From: Nocardioides sp.
Lineage (GTDB): Bacteria; Actinomycetota; Actinomycetes; Propionibacteriales; Nocardioidaceae
DNA: 64,000 nucleotides
Direction: 5' to 3'
Assembly (NCBI GenBank): GCA_037045645.1
Contig: JBAOIH010000001.1
Coordinates: 2,084,001 to 2,148,000 of the forward strand
This document shows positions 17,649 to 25,961 of this stretch, piece after piece (the stretch's first letter is position 1; the number at the start of each line of letters is the position of its first letter). Made by a program: the position numbers and the translations under genes. The notes beneath the pieces are model-generated. The model searched no databases and was not told where the DNA came from. It was given only the letters and a program-made list of their open reading frames with translations.

Positions 17649-17957
17649 TCAGGCGGTGGCGATGCGCCGCTCCATGTCGACCGAGCGCGCGAGATGGGCG
17701 ATGTGCATCAGACGGCGTACGGACGGGCAGCACCCGCGCAAGGTCAGGCGGCGACCCGCGCGTACGGCCTGGCGCGTGGCCACGGCCAGCACCCGGATCG
17801 CGGTGATGTCGATGTTGGTCACGTCGGTCATGTCGATCACGACGTCGCGGTCCGAGCCTTCGAGCAGGTCGTAGATCGCGGTGCGCACCTCAAGGGTGCT
17901 GCGCACGTCGAAGTCGCCCGAGAGGACCAAAGTGGATCCGTCGGTCAGGATTTCCAT
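17649..17957 (-). CDS. STAS-domain protein, anti-sigma-factor antagonist type
   Basis: 102 residues from ATG 17957. The STAS fold runs LVLSGDFDVRSTLEVRTAIYDLLEG, DVVIDMTDVTNIDITAIRVLAVATR, LTLRGCCPSVRRLMHIAHL. The phosphorylation position usually reads D-S; here it is D-I-T, so a threonine replaces serine. Partners (an RsbW-like kinase or a sigma factor) are not nearby. An in-frame upstream ATG at 18056 would add 33 residues unlike a STAS domain, so I prefer the shorter form. Confidence 0.78.
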   Translation of the reverse strand: MEILTDGSTLVLSGDFDVRSTLEVRTAIYDLLEGSDRDVVIDMTDVTNIDITAIRVLAVATRQAVRAGRRLTLRGCCPSVRRLMHIAHLARSVDMERRIATA

Positions 17958-18136
17958 ACGTCGCCTCGCTCCTGCCGACCCGAATCGGCGGAATGAATGT
18001 GGGGGAAGATCACATTTGCTTGCGCTGTCACTCACTATGACGCGTGTCACGTCCATTCGGTTGCCTCCCTAGCGGTGTGTCCTGGCAACTTTGTTGTCAC
18101 GTGTGCGTTCGGTGGGCAGGGCCGTACGGTGGCCCC

Positions 18137-18718
18137 ATGGTCAATCTGACGCGGATCTATACCCGCACTGGCGACGATGGCAGCACTCGGCTCGGCGACA
18201 TGAGCCAGACCCGCAAGACCGATCCGCGGTTGGCTGCGTACGCCGACGTGGACGAGGCGAATGCGTCGATCGGAGTGGCTTTGGCGGTGGGCTCGTTGGA
18301 GGACGACGTCGCGGCGATCCTCCAGCGGATCCAGAACGAACTCTTCGACGTCGGTGCTGACCTGTCCACGCCGGTCGTGGCGGAACCCGAGTTCCCCCCG
18401 CTGCGCGTCGAGCAGGATTACATCGACCGGCTTGAGGGTTGGTGCGACCACTACAACGAGCATCTGCCGAAGTTGCGCTCGTTCATTCTCAACGGTGGCA
18501 CCGTCGGCGCCGCGCACCTGCACGTGAGTCGTACGGTCGTACGCCGCGCGGAGCGCTCCGCGTGGGCAGCCGTCGAGGAGCACGGCGAGACCGTGAACCC
18601 GCTGGCGGTGAAGTATCTGAACCGGCTCTCCGACCTGCTGTTCATCCTGGCGCGGTATGCGAACCGGGCGGTCGGGGACGTCCTGTGGGTGCCCGGCGGG
18701 GAGCGCTCGCAGCGGTAG
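18137..18718 (+). CDS. PduO-type cob(I)alamin adenosyltransferase
   Basis: 193 residues. Transfers adenosyl from ATP to cob(I)alamin, making the cofactor of MeaA and methylmalonyl-CoA mutase. The N-terminal ATP loop IYTRTGDDGSTRLGDMSQTRKTD, the DVDEANASIG segment, the FILNGGT motif, and the RRAERSAWA and YLNRLSDLLFILAR motifs are all family signatures. ATG 18137 gives the normal start. The last codons (GERSQR) come from a repeat continuing downstream, so the tail may be a repeat-derived extension. Confidence 0.93.
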   Translation: MVNLTRIYTRTGDDGSTRLGDMSQTRKTDPRLAAYADVDEANASIGVALAVGSLEDDVAAILQRIQNELFDVGADLSTPVVAEPEFPPLRVEQDYIDRLEGWCDHYNEHLPKLRSFILNGGTVGAAHLHVSRTVVRRAERSAWAAVEEHGETVNPLAVKYLNRLSDLLFILARYANRAVGDVLWVPGGERSQR

Positions 18719-18804
18719 CGGAGAGCGTGAGCCGCCAATTCAGGACAGCGGGGAACGCTCGCAGCGGTAGCGGAGCGCTCGCAGCGGTAGCGGAGAGCGT
18801 GAGC
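18703..18804 (+). repeat. Three copies of a 20-bp repeat at the end of the adenosyltransferase gene
   Basis: GCGCTCGCAGCGGTAGCGGA occurs at 18703-18722, with one change at 18755-18774, and again at 18775-18794. Copies one and three are followed by GAGCGTGAGCCGC. The first supplies the stop codon (TAG) of the adenosyltransferase. GCGCTC and GAGCGT can pair, so a weak hairpin at the transcript end is possible. Confidence 0.7.
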
Positions 18805-18819
18805 CGCGCCCGGGGAGAG

Positions 18820-19545
18820 TCAGCCGCGCTTGGCCTTCTTCTTGAACTTGGCGAACGGGAACTTCTTGCCCCAGTCGCCGAGTTTGACCTGCTCGTCGAT
18901 CGAGAAGCTCGCGACGCCTGCCTTGATCTCGACACGCGCCGGCAGACTCGTCTCCGGGTCAACCACGGCCGCGAACTTGTCGACCGTGAGCTGCATGCCC
19001 ATCACCGGGATCGTCAGCGCGGTCGGGCAGGAGAGCGCCACTCCGCCCTTGACCGCACCGGCGCTCGTCATCGAGGCGCACGGCTGGAGAGCGGCGAGCA
19101 CGGCGGGGTTGGACAGGCCGCCCTTGATCTGCTCGATCGCCGCTTTCACCTGCTCGACGATCTGGTTGCGCTGCTCGTCGCTGATCTTGTCCCAGCCCTT
19201 CGTCTTGCCGGGCACCTTGTAGTAGGCCGCGTTGGGCAGGACCAGGACACGGACGCCCTTGGGCAACTTGGCGAAGGCCTTGAGGCCATCGGCGTACGAC
19301 ACCCAGGCCGTGGCCTTGAGCGTGCCGGTCAATGTGGCCCGCACCGACTTCGCGTCCTTGACCGCCTGGGCGACACACATCGCCAGCGCGACCGTGTCGA
19401 CCTGGGCGCCGCTGGTCTCGGCACCATTCAGGGCGGTGCAGGTGGCGGCGGATCGCTCGCGTACGGGCAGCGCCTGCGCGGCGGGGGCGATCAGCGCGCC
19501 GCCGAGGGCGACGGTGCAAAGGAGAGCAGCAAGACGGGTACGCAT
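18820..19545 (-). CDS. Secreted protein of unknown function
   Basis: 241 residues. A Sec signal peptide is clear (MRTRLAALLCTVALGGALIA, cut after AQA near residue 26), with no lipobox Cys. The mature part has paired cysteines (CTALNG, MCVAQA, PCASM, SCPTAL), a segment VRATLTGTLKATAWVSYADG and a lysine-rich end (KFPFAKFKKKAKRG). The beta-rich layout recalls LppX/LprG-like lipid carriers, but that is weak. It is the last gene before the defence island. Confidence 0.75.
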   Translation of the reverse strand: MRTRLAALLCTVALGGALIAPAAQALPVRERSAATCTALNGAETSGAQVDTVALAMCVAQAVKDAKSVRATLTGTLKATAWVSYADGLKAFAKLPKGVRVLVLPNAAYYKVPGKTKGWDKISDEQRNQIVEQVKAAIEQIKGGLSNPAVLAALQPCASMTSAGAVKGGVALSCPTALTIPVMGMQLTVDKFAAVVDPETSLPARVEIKAGVASFSIDEQVKLGDWGKKFPFAKFKKKAKRG

Positions 19546-19554
19546 GGCGAAATG

Positions 19555-22500
19555 TTAACCCTCCTCGAAGCCGGACTGGTCAAACTTCAAGGTGTTGGCG
19601 TTCTCCGAGATCGTACGGATCTTGGCGTCGTCGAAGCCGCTCGGATGATCGGCCTCGATCTCGACGCGTACGGACACGTGGGCACCCGACGCCACCAGGT
19701 GCGAGATCACTTCGTCGGCGATGTTCTTGAAGTCGACTGCGTAGCGCTCGGCATTGAGTTCCTTGGAGCCGAAGAAGCGATCCTTGGTCTTGCGGTGATG
19801 GACCCCGGGGTGCTCCGGATCCTCCACGAACCGCTCACCGGCGGGTGACAACGACTGCGTGGGCGCCTCGGCAACCTGGGCTGTCTCGGACTCCAGTTGG
19901 CGCTGTGCCGCATCGGGGCGTACGAGCAGCAGTGCGTCGGTGATCGCAGGTGCGGACGTTCCGGTCGAGGGCGTCCACAGCCCGACGTAGCGTCCAGCAG
20001 AGGCGTCATACGAGTTCGCCAGCGCGAACGCGTCGGTCTGCCAGAGCAGCGGCATGTCCAGCACTCCGTCGTCGAGCACCTTCCGGTCCCGCAGCCGGGG
20101 CATGTAGGGATAGGTGCCGAAGAGCGTCCACAGCGCGCCCAACGACACGTGCCCGTCGGCCCAGATCTGGGGCACACGCTGAATCGCCAGCCGAATGTTG
20201 TTGGCGGCCTGACGAGTCGCGAGCACACCGTCATTGCCGAGTTTGCGCGACACCCGCTCGGCCACGGCCGGGCTCTGGCCCTCCACCTTGACCTCGCGGA
20301 TGGTGAACGGCGAAGTCGGGTCGGGCTGTTCGGGCACCAGCGCCCAGATGAAGGTCTGCAACAGGCGCGACGCAATCGTCTCGTCCGCCTGGGCGCGGCG
20401 CTGGGTCGCCTGATTCTTCTGGTTCACGCTGAGGTCGAGTTCGGCCTCGTTCTCCAACACGTGGGTCCACCCGAGGTAGTCGCGCACCGCGTTATCCAGC
20501 TCCCCCAACCGGTCTTCGTCCGCAGCCAGGAAGACCAGCATGTTGCGGTTGACGCGATTGGCCGAACCCTTGTGCTCAGTGGCCGCGCGCGCGAACTTCA
20601 TGGCTTCGGAGTCGGGCGTACGACGCTTGTGCGAGACCTTGGGATGCAAGATCACCAACCGCGCTTCGTCCGTGTCCGGGATGTCGCCGCTGTCGTCGGG
20701 GCACACGTGCACGCCGACGAAGTCACCGCGAGTCTTGCTCTGGCCCGAGAGCCGGCTCGCGATCTCAGCCCAGACGTCCTCGCGGTGCAACCGCTCGGCT
20801 TGGTCCTTGGCAGTGCGCGTGATGTTGGCCTGGAGGTCGTACCAATACTTGCCCTGACCGGAATAGAAGTACGTCGCCCGATCCGCCAGCGCATTGAGGG
20901 CCGAGTGGAAGTTGCCCGGGATGTCGCCGGGGACGGCCGTGCCCAGGAAGACCCGCTGGGTCTCGATGCCCTTGTGCGATGACCCGATGGTCGGCGCGGC
21001 CCCGAAGAATACCGTGCGCGCCAGCCGCTTGGTCAAGGCCCGCTGACCGAACGTCGGGCGGCTCTGGTCGATCTGCGCGGGCTGGGAGTTGGGGCCGTCG
21101 ACGTCGGCGTCGATGACGCTCTTCCATTGGTCTGGCAGGTATTGCACCAACTCGGGATTGACCTTGCCGTGCGCCAGCGGGATGGATGCGGGCATGATCA
21201 ACGGCGAGGAGTCCTCCCCAAGCCAGAGCGCGTGGATGACCGTGCTCATGAGCCGCAGCACGCCTCTCGTACGTTGGAACCGCTCCAGTGACGACCACTC
21301 CTCATAGAGCGTGTCGAAAAGCTCGGGGTGGATCGGATAACTGCGCTTGATGCGGTCTTCGTACGCCGCGTCACGGCTGGTGCTGGGGAAGTCGCCGGTG
21401 TGCTTGCGATACATCTCCACGAACGCGCGGGCCGTCTGGTTGATGCTGGCGATCTGAGCGGCGTCGGGCTGCACGAAGAGTCGCTGCTTGACGATGTCGT
21501 ACGCCTCCGCACTCGACGCTGGTCGCCACTGGTCCGCGACTCGTCTGACCACGTTCTGGAGACGCTTGAGTGCTTCGAGACCGTGAGCGCCACCGACCTC
21601 CTCGGCATTGCCGGCCGCGTCTTCGTTGCCGGTCCGGCCCGCCTCACTGGCCGGGATAGAGATAGCCAGCAACACTCCCGGGGTGCCCTTGGCGACCTCG
21701 GTCAGTTGTTGGGCGAAGGTGAACTGGTCGTCGAACGTGCCCCCGGCCAGATCGTCGCGCCCAACCAGAGAGCGGGCGTACGCCACCCACTCGTCGATCA
21801 GGATCACGGCAGGGGCAAATTGCGCGAGCAGGTCGTGCAGTGCCTTGCCCGGCGGCGTGCGGTCGCGGTCGGCGTTGGCGACGATCTCGTACGCCTCCGC
21901 TCCCCCGAGCTGCCATGCCAGCTCGCCCCAGATCGTGTTGACGTGCGTGCCGTCGTCCTTGGTGTCTCCGGCCGGAGAGAAGTGGTTGCCCACGATCGCG
22001 ACGCGCTTGGCCGGTGTGCCGGGGTAGCCACTCTCCCCCAGCAGCTCCTGCGTCTCCTGCGGGAAATCGCCGAGCGGCAGCCCAGCCGCGACATGCCACA
22101 ACGCGAGCATCGAGTGGGTCTTGCCGCCACCGAAGTTGGTTTGAAGGTTGATGACCGGAGCCGCATTGGCGTCGCCGCTAAGTCTGCGTACGGCACGACC
22201 GATCAAGTCGCGCAAGCCTTCGGTGAGATACGTACGTCGGAAGAACTCGACGGGGTCGGCATAGTCGGCGTCGCCCTCGGTGCCGGTCGCCACCTTGTAG
22301 AGGTCGGCCGCGAACTCACTGGCGTGGAAGTTGCCGGTCGCGACGTCGTCGTGGGGCCGCAGCACTTCGCGCCAGGGTCGCAGCCCCGACGACTCGGTCT
22401 TGACGACTGCTTCTTGCAACGTCTTCTTGTCGGCCTTGTCGGAGGTGACCCGACGCAGGTTGAGGCGGATGGCGCGCACCTTCTCCGCGGCCGCCGCCTG

Positions 22501-22893
22501 CTTGACGCCTGCCAGCAGCCGCTCGGCCGTATCTAGGGCGCGATAAGCATCGTCATCGCTGAACGTCCCGCCGTGCGCCCAGTCGTTGCGTACGTCGCGC
22601 AACTCGCTGGCGTACGACTGGTGCACCTTGCTCAACTGCCCGTCGAAGGGGAACCAACCGGGCTTGAGTTGATGCGGGATGTTCTCGGTGAGCATGCGCA
22701 ACTGCAGTGACGGGTCGAGGCGCTCATAACTCTTGCCGGAGATGCCGTTGCGCGCGTCCTTGGCTGCGACCAGGAAGGTCCAGTCCTTGCCCTCCGGGAT
22801 CTCGGATCCGAGCACCTCAGTGATGAACGAATCCAGTGGCTCGGCAAGTGCGTCGATCATCTGGCCGATGCGGTCTCGGTTGGAGAGTGCCAT
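19555..22893 (-). CDS. HEPN(Swt1-like)-DUF499 ATPase of a defence system
   Basis: 1112 residues. Residues 1-115 look like a Swt1-type HEPN domain with an intact R-x4-H motif (VRNDWAHGG, Arg102 and His107), the RNase signature of HEPN effectors. A large AAA+ ATPase follows: Walker A NFGGGKTHSM near 253 and Walker B AVILIDEWVAY near 360, the layout of DUF499 proteins. DUF499 ATPases occur with DUF1156 methylases in defence islands and in BREX (BrxC/PglY-like), from memory. ATG 22893, one base after the methylase stop, gives MALSNRDRIGQMIDAL. Second gene of the methylase operon. Confidence 0.85.
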   Translation of the reverse strand: MALSNRDRIGQMIDALAEPLDSFITEVLGSEIPEGKDWTFLVAAKDARNGISGKSYERLDPSLQLRMLTENIPHQLKPGWFPFDGQLSKVHQSYASELRDVRNDWAHGGTFSDDDAYRALDTAERLLAGVKQAAAAEKVRAIRLNLRRVTSDKADKKTLQEAVVKTESSGLRPWREVLRPHDDVATGNFHASEFAADLYKVATGTEGDADYADPVEFFRRTYLTEGLRDLIGRAVRRLSGDANAAPVINLQTNFGGGKTHSMLALWHVAAGLPLGDFPQETQELLGESGYPGTPAKRVAIVGNHFSPAGDTKDDGTHVNTIWGELAWQLGGAEAYEIVANADRDRTPPGKALHDLLAQFAPAVILIDEWVAYARSLVGRDDLAGGTFDDQFTFAQQLTEVAKGTPGVLLAISIPASEAGRTGNEDAAGNAEEVGGAHGLEALKRLQNVVRRVADQWRPASSAEAYDIVKQRLFVQPDAAQIASINQTARAFVEMYRKHTGDFPSTSRDAAYEDRIKRSYPIHPELFDTLYEEWSSLERFQRTRGVLRLMSTVIHALWLGEDSSPLIMPASIPLAHGKVNPELVQYLPDQWKSVIDADVDGPNSQPAQIDQSRPTFGQRALTKRLARTVFFGAAPTIGSSHKGIETQRVFLGTAVPGDIPGNFHSALNALADRATYFYSGQGKYWYDLQANITRTAKDQAERLHREDVWAEIASRLSGQSKTRGDFVGVHVCPDDSGDIPDTDEARLVILHPKVSHKRRTPDSEAMKFARAATEHKGSANRVNRNMLVFLAADEDRLGELDNAVRDYLGWTHVLENEAELDLSVNQKNQATQRRAQADETIASRLLQTFIWALVPEQPDPTSPFTIREVKVEGQSPAVAERVSRKLGNDGVLATRQAANNIRLAIQRVPQIWADGHVSLGALWTLFGTYPYMPRLRDRKVLDDGVLDMPLLWQTDAFALANSYDASAGRYVGLWTPSTGTSAPAITDALLLVRPDAAQRQLESETAQVAEAPTQSLSPAGERFVEDPEHPGVHHRKTKDRFFGSKELNAERYAVDFKNIADEVISHLVASGAHVSVRVEIEADHPSGFDDAKIRTISENANTLKFDQSGFEEG

Positions 22894-22894
22894 G

Positions 22895-25765
22895 TCAGTC
22901 GTCCTCGAAGTCGAAGGCATCTTGGGTGCTGCTGGGGCCGCCGTCGGCGCGGCGCATGGCGTCGGTGATGTCGGGCCAACTGGTGGCCAGGCCGTTGAAA
23001 CTGATCGCGTCCTTGGCCCAGCCGTTCTTCTCCGCGAGTGAGAACAGCAGGAACGCGAGCTCCTTGACGAGGTCGAGTTCGACCGCGCCGTCGGGTCGGC
23101 TGGTGGCGTCGTTGAGGAAGTCGCCCGCGGGCGCGATGCCGTCGCGCTCCAGCACCTTGACGGTGTGGTGCAGCGCCTCCCACGTGGAGGTGTGGTCGTC
23201 CTCCAGCACGTCGTAGTCCCAGTCGAGATCGGACGGCTTGATCAACTTCACCTTGCCCGCGCGGCTGGTCAGGATCTCATCGCGGTCCATCGTCGCCACG
23301 CTCGTGTTGCGTGCCCGCGCCAGGTTGTCGGCCTCACCGAAGGCACCGACGCCATAGCCGTGCTGGCGATACCACGCCACCGCGAACCGGGTGGTCGCGT
23401 CGAAGTCGCCCTCCTGCTCGTTGAGCACCTGGTCGAGGATCTCGTTGATTCGGGCCAGCGCCGATCGGACGGTCATCTTGGTGCCGTCGGGTTCGAGCAC
23501 GGCGCCGTACCTGCTGAACACCGTCATCCCCGGCCCGATTGCCGCCTGCGGCAGGTCGACGGGGGCGATGTGGCCTTGTTGGAGGTCTCGCAGGGCCTCG
23601 GGGAGTTCTTGTTGCAGTGCGTCGATGAAACCGCGCCGATCCGTCGTGGGTGCGTCCTCGCGGCGGGGGCGGAGGGATAGGACGATCGAGGAGGCGAGGG
23701 CGTTACTGCCAAGACTTCTCATTCGATTGCCGAGTTCGCTCCTGCTGGGCCAGGTTGCCGTGATCACCCAGCCTGCACGAACCATTCCCTCAAGCAGGGT
23801 CTCCCAGCCTGACGATGCAGTCCCTGAAGCATCAGAATCGGACTGCTTGAACGCATACCAGACCGTGATCGGGTAGTCCGGATTCGCAGTACCTCTCGCC
23901 CTGGCGAAGACCCTGCGGAAGCCGTCCTCGAAGAACTCCTTGGCTCCGTCCTTGCCGTCGTGGCGATAGGGGTTGGCGACAAGCTCTTCCGCTTTCGGTA
24001 CGAGCAGCGTGCTGAGCAGTTCGGGGTGGATGGGTCGCAGCGAGCGGCGCAACCAGACGTAGAAGAAGTCGGAGAGGTCGGAGTAGCCGATGTTGTCGTA
24101 GTACGGCGGGTCGGTGGAGATGACCACCCCTGCATAACTCCTGCTCGAAGCATCCGCTTGAACAGGTCGGGCTAGGGGGCCGCCAGAGTCCTTGATCGCC
24201 TTGACGATGCTACCGAGGCTGACCTCGTAGGACCCGGCCGCCTTGCCGAATGGCGGCGCCTCGGCGAAGTCCCACACCATCGGGATTGCTTGGCGCGAGA
24301 ACAGGTTACGAACCTGCGTCTTCGTGTTCTCCCACCGCGCGAGTCCGTTTGCGATGTCGGCCAGTCGGCTGACGCCCATGCCCAAGTACGTCGCCACCGC
24401 GTCGGCGTACGCCTCTGCACCGGAGCCACCGACCTCCAGCCGCTCCCCGGGCTCCGCCCTGGTTTCGAGACGGGCTCGTTCCTCGCCCTCCTCAACCACC
24501 GATACACCGGTGGTTGAGGTGCGAGCGCAGCGAGCCTCGAAACCACTCGCCAGCGCATCGGCGAGCACCCGCTCCCGGGCCTCGCTCACCAGGTCGCTGA
24601 ACGTCGTGAGTGCCGTCAACTGCCGCGGCGTGAACAGGTCGGCCCATTGGCGCAATCCGTACGCCTGGATTCGCAACCCAAGTGCCTGATCAGGGATTTC
24701 GCCGGGGGGAATCGACACAGGTCGCGCGACCTCTGCGGCTGATCGTTGCTCGTCATCAGGGGCCAGGTAGACCCGCGAGCGATTGCCTTCAGCAACCGTC
24801 GCCATCAGAGAAGCACCCATGCGCCCGGCCTTTGCCTCGGCTCGCACATACTTCAGGTCCACGGCAGCGTCGCAGTTCACGCACACGGCACCAGTGCGCC
24901 CCACCGTCCCGTCGGTGTCCGCGCTAGGCGCTGCCGCCACGTCATGCCCGATCTCGAACTTCACCCGCAGCCCACTGGGGTGACTCGAGTCGCCCACCAC
25001 GCTCGGGACGACGTACGCCTCCTTGCCCTTCTTCTTGCCCAACCACCACGAGCGCACCAGCGGCATCTCGATCCGGCAGGCCGGGTTTGGGCAGGTCACC
25101 GTTCGCGCCCAGATCCACGCGATGACGGTTTTCCCGTCCGCGTCGGGATAGAGGTGGCCGATCCGCTGCTGCGCTTCGTCGCGCATCCACGCGCCATAGG
25201 CGCGTACGTCCGCCGCCAACCCTTCGGCGCCCTGCCAGGACGAGCGCTCGCCTGCTGCACCCGGGAACACCGGCGGCTGATCGCGGAACTTAGGCGGGAT
25301 CTCGATCAGCGCCTTGTTGATCAAGACCGCGACCGGGTTGAGGTCGGAGGCGTGTGCCTCCAGGCCGAGCCGCTGCGCCTCCAGGGGGATCGTGCCGCCG
25401 CCGGCGAACGGATCGAGGATCGCGGGCGGATTGCCGTCACACGACTTCATGATCTCGGCGCGAGCCTCGGCCAGCAGCCGCTCGTCCCTCACGTTCTCCC
25501 AGACGACCAGCCGCTCGATGATGCCGTGGAGTCGTTCACGCTCAACACGTTGGGCTTCCTCGCCCACGAAAATGTCCGGGTGACTGCTCGGGTCATCCAC
25601 CAGTTGCGCGAACAGCACCGCCCGCGCTGCGGCCAGCGGTCGCCTGGCCCACCACAGATGGAGCGTCGACGGGTGGCCGTGCCGGATCGACTTCTCCCGC
25701 GCCGACTCCCGATTGATGACCTCCAGTGGCAACGCCACCTCGATCAGCTTGCGCTTCGGCGCCAC
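22895..25765 (-). CDS. DUF1156 DNA adenine methylase with zinc ribbon
   Basis: 956 residues. The DUF1156 N-terminus carries HPSTLHLWWARRPLAAARAV. The SAM motif is DPFAGGGTIPLEAQRLG (about 118-134) and the catalytic motif DPPYYDN is near 551. Zn-ribbon cysteines lie in CPNPACRIEM (near 226) and CVNC (near 295). This is the COG1743-type adenine-specific methylase, related by memory to PglXI of type 3 BREX. It should modify host DNA for self-recognition. GTG 25765 is the start. Residues about 408-435 come from an inserted palindromic element. It heads an operon with the DUF499 ATPase. Confidence 0.88.
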   Translation of the reverse strand: MAPKRKLIEVALPLEVINRESAREKSIRHGHPSTLHLWWARRPLAAARAVLFAQLVDDPSSHPDIFVGEEAQRVERERLHGIIERLVVWENVRDERLLAEARAEIMKSCDGNPPAILDPFAGGGTIPLEAQRLGLEAHASDLNPVAVLINKALIEIPPKFRDQPPVFPGAAGERSSWQGAEGLAADVRAYGAWMRDEAQQRIGHLYPDADGKTVIAWIWARTVTCPNPACRIEMPLVRSWWLGKKKGKEAYVVPSVVGDSSHPSGLRVKFEIGHDVAAAPSADTDGTVGRTGAVCVNCDAAVDLKYVRAEAKAGRMGASLMATVAEGNRSRVYLAPDDEQRSAAEVARPVSIPPGEIPDQALGLRIQAYGLRQWADLFTPRQLTALTTFSDLVSEARERVLADALASGFEARCARTSTTGVSVVEEGEERARLETRAEPGERLEVGGSGAEAYADAVATYLGMGVSRLADIANGLARWENTKTQVRNLFSRQAIPMVWDFAEAPPFGKAAGSYEVSLGSIVKAIKDSGGPLARPVQADASSRSYAGVVISTDPPYYDNIGYSDLSDFFYVWLRRSLRPIHPELLSTLLVPKAEELVANPYRHDGKDGAKEFFEDGFRRVFARARGTANPDYPITVWYAFKQSDSDASGTASSGWETLLEGMVRAGWVITATWPSRSELGNRMRSLGSNALASSIVLSLRPRREDAPTTDRRGFIDALQQELPEALRDLQQGHIAPVDLPQAAIGPGMTVFSRYGAVLEPDGTKMTVRSALARINEILDQVLNEQEGDFDATTRFAVAWYRQHGYGVGAFGEADNLARARNTSVATMDRDEILTSRAGKVKLIKPSDLDWDYDVLEDDHTSTWEALHHTVKVLERDGIAPAGDFLNDATSRPDGAVELDLVKELAFLLFSLAEKNGWAKDAISFNGLATSWPDITDAMRRADGGPSSTQDAFDFEDD
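24461..24544. repeat. 84-bp palindromic repeat element inside the methylase gene
   Basis: Outer arms GGTTTCGAG (24461-24469) and CTCGAAACC (24536-24544) are exact inverted copies. Inside, CCTCAACCACCG and CGGTGGTTGAGG form a perfect 12-bp stem around a six-base loop (24490-24519). From memory such GGTTTCGAG/GGTGGTTGAGG elements are widespread in Nocardioides genomes. Being 84 bases long it keeps the reading frame and adds about 28 Arg/Glu-rich residues to the protein. Confidence 0.85.
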
Positions 25766-25783
25766 GCCTTTGCCTCGCTTTCA

Positions 25784-25797
25784 CCCAACTTGTTGGG
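25784..25797. promoter_or_regulatory. Operator-like palindrome 1 of the defence island
   Basis: CCCAACTTGTTGGG is a perfect palindrome 19 bases before the methylase GTG. The same motif recurs four more times, only in the island's two divergent control regions. It is probably bound by the XRE protein encoded at 33.1 kb. Confidence 0.65.
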
Positions 25798-25851
25798 CTT
25801 CTGGAACCACATGAACGCGCCACCACCGAATTGCGAGCGCAGCGCGAGACA

Positions 25852-25865
25852 CCCAACGTGTTGGG
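25852..25865. promoter_or_regulatory. Operator-like palindrome 2 of the defence island
   Basis: CCCAACGTGTTGGG, extendable to ACCCAACGTGTTGGGT, lies 68 bases from site 1. It sits just downstream of the predicted methylase transcription start near 25868, where a bound repressor would block elongation or initiation. Confidence 0.65.
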
Positions 25866-25874
25866 TTTGGGTTC

Positions 25875-25897
25875 ACCCTGTCATGGCCCACCGACAA
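25875..25897 (-). promoter_or_regulatory. RecA-NDp/PafBC-like DNA-damage promoter of the methylase operon
   Basis: On the minus strand TTGTCGGTG (25897-25889), eight bases and CAGGGT (25880-25875) match the mycobacterial RecA-independent damage promoter TTGTCRGTG-N8-TANNNT, with one mismatch at the first base of the -10. The start would be near 25868, about 100 bases before the GTG. Confidence 0.5.
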
Positions 25898-25912
25898 GCG
25901 CAGCCGGACCTG

Positions 25913-25926
25913 CCCAATCAGTTGAG
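25913..25926. promoter_or_regulatory. Weaker operator-like site in front of the HNH gene
   Basis: CCCAATCAGTTGAG matches the CCCAAC-NN-GTTGGG palindrome at 10 of 12 defined positions. It lies 36 bases before the HNH nuclease start, so the same regulator may also act on that gene. Confidence 0.4.
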
Positions 25927-25961
25927 CGGACCTAAATAGCTTCTCGCCTTAGCGTTCGGTC

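Noticed and set aside
17958..18136. A cobalamin riboswitch before the adenosyltransferase
   Set aside because: The roughly 180-base gap shows no B12-box-like sequence, and is partly upstream of the divergent STAS gene.
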